Assembly: GCA_020205615.1 (NCBI GenBank)
Contig: CM035171.1
Coordinates: 12,552,625-12,616,624 of the forward strand
Length of the DNA stretch: 64,000 nt
From: Panax quinquefolius
Lineage: Eukaryota; Streptophyta; Magnoliopsida; Apiales; Araliaceae
Direction: 5' to 3'
Below, piece by piece: positions 59,493 to 64,000 of the stretch. Under the pieces are notes generated by a model, which saw nothing but the letters and a program-made list of their open reading frames with translations, was not told the origin of the DNA and searched no databases. The position numbers and the translations under genes are program-made. The first letter of the stretch is position 1. Every line of letters starts with the position of its first letter.

Positions 59493-60879
59493 TATCCTTA
59501 CTCCACATGCTAACCACCACCTTTGTTGATTGGGCTCAAAAAAGTAGCCGGCAGCGTGACGCAGATTATAGCATTACCCTTCTGAAGTTTAACTTTTAAT
59601 ACAGTTTCAATGGTTTCTTCGTATTTAGCATTAATGAATCCAATTTCTTCGTCGTTTGTCACACTTAATTGATTTATTTTTTGAAGTTAACTTTTTTCCA
59701 TTGCATCTTTTTATTCTTGAAATGTAAGTAACTACTTGATGCGCTTATGATAAATTAAATGCATAAAACAAAAACAAAAAGTGAAGTTCATGTTGACCAA
59801 GCAGTTTTGGATTTTATCTCGCACAAAGACAAATATTGGATGTACATATTTTAAATGTCAAATGACCTCAATACGTACAGTTATAAATAAATAAATAAAT
59901 ATATATGGGGACAAGTACATGATGTGGGGTTGGGTCATCAAAACCCCTCTTTGACCCATTCATATCATAAAAAGAATTTCATTTATAAATAGTTAGTAAT
60001 TAAATATTTTACAATTACACCTAAAATTAATTATTAAACAAACTTGAAGGTATGCATCATTTTATAATAATAATAATAAAAAAAGAAGATATATCTTTTG
60101 TGGAAAAAGAAAATAGCAAATACTTACTTTTGTGGAATAGAGGGAGTAACATGCAGCCATTAAACCTTAAGTTCCTCAATGGAGTACTCCAAGCTTTTTA
60201 ATAAATGCGTACAGCCTGTGAGCACAATGACTCGCCAGTAGCCAATTTCATTCATAGCTTTCAGTATTAAAGATGAGTTGTTGTAAGGTTTGAATCCCAT
60301 TATGTATTTACTACACCAGCCAGATAAGCCTAGATGTTGAAAACCATGTTTAATCAAATACTAGTACTAGTAGTATGTTTATCTAAACTCCAGTTCAGGT
60401 GTCCAAATGAAATACTACTTAAAAGGTAGTAGTCATAATGTATAAATATTTTGTTTATTTATCTCTTGATACTACTATTGTTTTAGAACACTATATATTA
60501 CATACTGGGACAAAATACACAGGGTGGTCGTAAATTCTAAACATCTTATCCTTGAAAATGGGTTGTTTTCAAGACATGTTTATGAGCCGAGGGAGCTCTC
60601 CCCAAAAATAACTAAAATGGCAAAAGTTTTCAAATATAAACAAACTACCTGTTCATTTTTTATCACAAACTATAAAATGAATGGCCTGCACAGCAGTATT
60701 CCAGATCCAGGCGCCCAAGATAAACAAATGCAAAGGACAAGAGCACACTTGCAAGTATTATCATCTCAAAACCTTTAAAATGCATATATTTGTGTTGCAA
60801 TATTCTATGAACCATGATCCAATTTTCTCCCAGAATAAAGAAATCTAAGTATCTAAAAAAATAGAGAAAATAATGGACA
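59493..60879. other. Intergenic stretch, no gene seen
   Basis: AT-rich, with an (AAT)n run near 60,066-60,082. A 65-residue minus-strand ORF (60,160-60,357) has a protein-like look (CSKYIMGFKPYNNSS) but no recognised family or splice context, so I do not call it a gene. The last few hundred bases are the 3' flank of the RING-H2 gene. Confidence 0.5.
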
Positions 60880-62386
60880 CTAAACATTGGTGGGAAAAGA
60901 CGAGTGCACCACCTTGTTTTGTCTTCCCATAAGCCAAAGGAGAGTCCTCCTAGTAAAAGATTGTGGATTCGCTTCAGAATCCAAACTATTGCAGCTCTGA
61001 TTTTCCTCATCACAACCCAATTCACTCCCTCCATTTTCCCACCTTCCAGTGTCGATTTCAGAAGTAGTCCTCCTAGTATCACTCCCCTCATTCTTGGGCT
61101 TCATTTCATCAGCAGCAACCACATTCCGGTGCAGCGGAAAGCGGAATGAAAAAGCCCGTCTCGACGACTCCCCTGTGGTTGAATTAGGCTTCTCCTTCTT
61201 CCCCCTGAGCCAAATCTTTGATACCGAAAAACTTTCCCTCTTGCTTCTCCCAATTTTATTATCCCCATAACCAATGCTAATACTAGTATTAGTACCACCA
61301 TGAATATCAACACTTTTAAATGCTTCAAGCCCATTAAAATCTCTTCTAGAATCACAATCACACTCGGACATTGCTTGCTTATGACCGGGGATCAATCGCA
61401 AACAAGGCTTTTTACTTGATTGTTTCTTCATTGGGGTCCTTATGGGTACTTGTAATGATGTGTTCTCATCCATTACATATTCAAAGGACCCCATGGAAAA
61501 ACACCTTCTAGCATCAACATTACTATTACCACTACTTTCACCTCCATTTCCACCATCAAAATTTTTGAATTTCCCAAGCTTAACTGTCACAACTTTTTCC
61601 TCTGAACCCACCTTCTCTTCTTCATTTTCCTCCTCTTTCACTTGAATTTCACAAGATTTAGGCAAAATCTCTATGCGGGATGACCCAAATTCCTCATGAC
61701 AATGAACACCCAGATGGGAATTTGCTCTTGCAACTGAATTACTAGCGGTACCCAAAACGCCCTCCCTGTCATTTACAACCTCTCTTGAACTCTCACTACC
61801 GGAATCAAGAACAAGGACTATAGGCCAAAAATTATTGTTTGAGAGAAATCAGAGAGCAAAAGTTTCTACAAAGAGGGCAAGTGGAGTGAGAAAGTAACCA
61901 TGTATCTATACACTCCATGTGAAAGGCATGGCTACATTTAGGCAGCAATCTAAGCTTATCTTCAGTCTCAAATTCACACAAACAAACAGCACAATCAAAT
62001 GGGTTTTTTACCCCAATAATGGCTTTGTAATTGAAAATAGGCAAGGTATCTATGAAGGATTGATCAACCCCGGAATCATGGAGATGAAAGAGCTGCTGCA
62101 ACTGACCTTGAAGGGCAGTGGCATCATCCAAATCATCCGGGTCCCTATTTGGGGGTCTCAAAATAAATCTTACAAGAAGGTGAAGCAAACCAGATACAAA
62201 GAATATAACAGCCAGTATGATAATGATTAGCAGTATACTCGGACTTACCTTGTTGTTCAAACTGAAACCATCATTATCTGTTTGAAAATTGGATAAGGGA
62301 GATGGTGGTGGCAGAGGAAAATATAATGGTTGTTGCGATGGAGAGACAAAACTTCCTTCTTTAACTTGTGCCAAAACCCAGACCAT
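60880..62386 (-). CDS. RING-H2 finger E3 ubiquitin ligase, ATL family (ATL13/ATL46-like), split by two 1-bp shifts
   Basis: A single-exon ATL gene for about 500 residues. The preferred start is the ATG at 62,386 ([14 protein letters not shown]), since longer ATLs of this group begin M-x-W-V-x-x-Q-I-K; the ORF could extend to 62,470. A Pro-rich stretch, one membrane anchor (residues 48-75), a GLD-like segment [16 protein letters not shown] (106-121) and a full RING-H2 follow: C132-x2-C135, C151-x-H153-x2-H156-x2-C159, C170-x2-C173. Just after CPLCR the frame stops at 61,832. The continuation [12 protein letters not shown] is in a second frame and [16 protein letters not shown] in a third, which stays open to 60,880 and gives the Ser-rich regulatory tail ([22 protein letters not shown]). 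Two missing single bases (near 61,860 and 61,827), real or from assembly, would explain this. The intact domains suggest a live gene or a very recent pseudogene. Confidence 0.8.
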
Positions 62387-63071
62387 TTTTTCTTCAATGG
62401 AGTGAGAGAAACTCAAAAATATTGGAGCTTTACAGTTGAAGCATGTGTTAACAAGAATCCCATCTACCAAATGACCAAATATTTAGCTAAATGGAAAACC
62501 CAAGAAATTTAACAGCTTATAAACAAGTTGGTATCTAGTTTTGATGGAGATTTCAGTGGGTATCTTGTTCTTGCAGTCAAAAAAACAAAAGAAAGATGAA
62601 GAGAAGGGGAGAGAGAGGATTAATTGGTGGTTGTGATAAATTAGATGCCCCAAATGGCAAATATTTCAAATGGGAGCAATAAATTTTGGCAATAGAGGGA
62701 GCATTGATGATGATCTAATTAAATACTCTTATCAATGACATAGTCATTCTGAATTTCTGGTTCACAGTAAATACTACGAAGAGAATAAGAAATGAAACGC
62801 ATAGAGCAGGCAACTCTTTTGACTTCAAAGAAAAACATGGCATCAGCCTCAATACACATTTAAGGCCGTAAAATGAACAAGTAGTGGTCTCCATTCATAT
62901 TTGTTTAACTAAATGTTTGATTCGAGCTCGATTCAAAATATAAATGAGTTAAATATAAGTAAATTTTAAAGTTCAATAAATTATTCAAACTTGCTTAAAT
63001 TATAATTTTCTGTTGATACTCGGATCATATTCGTTCGAAAATTTTAAACTGTTCGGACTCGATTCGAGATC
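62387..63071. other. 5' flank of the RING-H2 gene and repeat-like DNA
   Basis: Contains the probable 5' UTR and promoter of the minus-strand RING-H2 gene, with GA-rich sequence at 62,590-62,640. From about 62,925 there is a repeat-like stretch with TTCGAGCTCGATTC and GATTCGAGAT words common in plant dispersed repeats. No gene seen. Confidence 0.5.
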
Positions 63072-63079
63072 GTATTTAA

Positions 63080-63437
63080 CAGGGACGGAGCATGTGTAGG
63101 TTAGAGGGGGCCACGGCCCTCCCAAGGTTTGAAATTTTTGTAATATTCACCCCTAAAGTTAGAAAATTTTATAAAACTTACTTATACATTTGGTTTGGTT
63201 TGAAAATTTTGTAAGGCTGCGACCCCCAAGTTTTGACAAAGTTTTGATATGTTTTAAAAGACTTTTTTTTGCTATGTTTTATTATCTTTGTCAAAACAAA
63301 TTCTATTACTATATTATTTTTGTTTTAGTAAAAATATGTTTTGTAATAATGAAATTTTACTTTTTAGTGATGAATATATTTTATGCTGTTAAAATATATT
63401 TTTTTTCCCCAATGAACAAATTCTGGCCCCGTCCCTG
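63080..63437. mobile_element. hAT-type MITE
   Basis: 358 bp, starting CAGGGACGGAGC and ending GGCCCCGTCCCTG. An 8-bp duplication flanks it with one mismatch (GTATTTAA at 63,072-63,079; GTATTTGA at 63,438-63,445), which is the hAT length. The interior is T-rich with no coding capacity. Confidence 0.82.
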
Positions 63438-63445
63438 GTATTTGA

Positions 63446-64000
63446 CTCGGTCGTTAAATGAGTCTCAATCAAACCTTATTTTATACTCGATAAATTTTGT
63501 GAACTCGACTCGGTTCATTTACACCGTTATGCACATTTAACTCAACTAATTTTTTTAAATAAAATTATAGAAGTAAAGAATTGATTTAAAAATACGAAAA
63601 ATGGTTTTTGTCTTCTGGTCACATCCTGTTACAGTTCTTCTATTCCTTCTTTAATCCGTTTCTATTAACTGTTAAAAAAAATAGTCAAAACTGTTGAAGG
63701 ATTAAAAGTCAAACGCTGAGACGCATAGGATGGAGTGTATTTTGGAGTTAAAAGTGGAAAACTGTCGATTAGAAAACCTCTGCAAGTGACAAAATTCCTT
63801 CACTCCCTCATAAATCAGTGCTCAAGTTTTTGTGATGTCTTAAATCCACATAGAAGAAGGGGGTCTTCAACTCTGTCTCCATATTGGAGCCCTAATTCTT
63901 TGGCATTTGTACTTTATTCGTGTATAAACCATGAATTTTTATTTTTTATTTTTTTTGGTGGGGGCGTCCGGTAGCCTTAATGACCGGTGCCATTTTTTTT
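63446..64000. other. Intergenic stretch to window end, no gene seen
   Basis: AT-rich sequence with ACTCGACTCGGTTC-like repeat words near 63,500. The 79-residue ORF at 63,735-63,974 ends in T-rich low-complexity DNA and has no recognised features. Confidence 0.5.

Noticed and set aside
60160..60357. 65-residue ORF with protein-like composition
   Set aside because: No recognisable family, no splice or promoter context, and such a length is common by chance.
61049..61270. Plus-strand ORFs opposite the long RING-H2 gene
   Set aside because: Shadow frames of the minus-strand coding sequence, which carries the recognisable family motifs.

Overview
This 64 kb window is nuclear DNA of a flowering plant, most likely a eudicot. 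The evidence is very AT-rich intergenic sequence, Ty3/gypsy and Ty1/copia retrotransposons of plant lineages, CACTA, Mutator-like, hAT-like and Stowaway-like elements, and a few plant genes (two ATL-type RING-H2 ubiquitin ligases, a plant multi-pass membrane protein, a fasciclin-like arabinogalactan pseudogene). The species cannot be named from the sequence. A run of exactly 100 N at 20,462-20,561 shows a scaffolded draft assembly.

Layout. 1-26,404 is a retrotransposon cluster of Tat-lineage (Retand-like) gypsy elements, all with gag-pol on the minus strand. Copy A1 (1-13,400) runs, in its own 5'-3' direction, LTR, gag, protease, RT, RNase H, a second RNase H, integrase, tandem repeats, an antisense (plus-strand) ORF, LTR. 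It is interrupted by a 2.6 kb solo LTR with a target-site duplication. Copy A2 (14,064-20,461) is a rearranged relative in which one LTR has gag on one side and the antisense ORF on the other. It ends at the gap. Beyond the gap lies half of a related but distinct element B (20,562-26,404). All coding parts are broken by frameshifts and stops.

26,405-44,690 holds the host genes and small transposons: a possible first exon of a plastid protein (27,069-27,154), an intact single-exon membrane protein (28,459-29,454), a 1.0 kb CACTA element with exact TSD, a 1.8 kb near-perfect palindrome with exact TSD, a gypsy LTR with primer site, a 32-bp minisatellite, a 2.7 kb unclassified region, several MITEs, a fasciclin pseudogene and a short ATL gene (42,984-43,478).

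44,695-52,268 contains a complete but decayed copia element with unusual TA...CA termini and a second solo LTR of the family that interrupts A1. 53,763-59,483 is a 5.7 kb block bounded by an exact 9-bp repeat and filled with diverged tandem repeats rich in GGTTAC that change strand along the block. 60,880-62,386 is a longer ATL RING-H2 gene apparently split by two 1-bp shifts. A hAT-type MITE lies at 63,080-63,437.

The most interesting biology is the antisense gene in the Tat elements. Two diverged copies keep a TATA box at nearly the same distance from the ATG. They also keep an intron donor that only makes sense on the strand opposite to gag-pol, and in A1 the intron joins two ORFs in frame. 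This indicates an independently transcribed, spliced gene carried by the retrotransposon.
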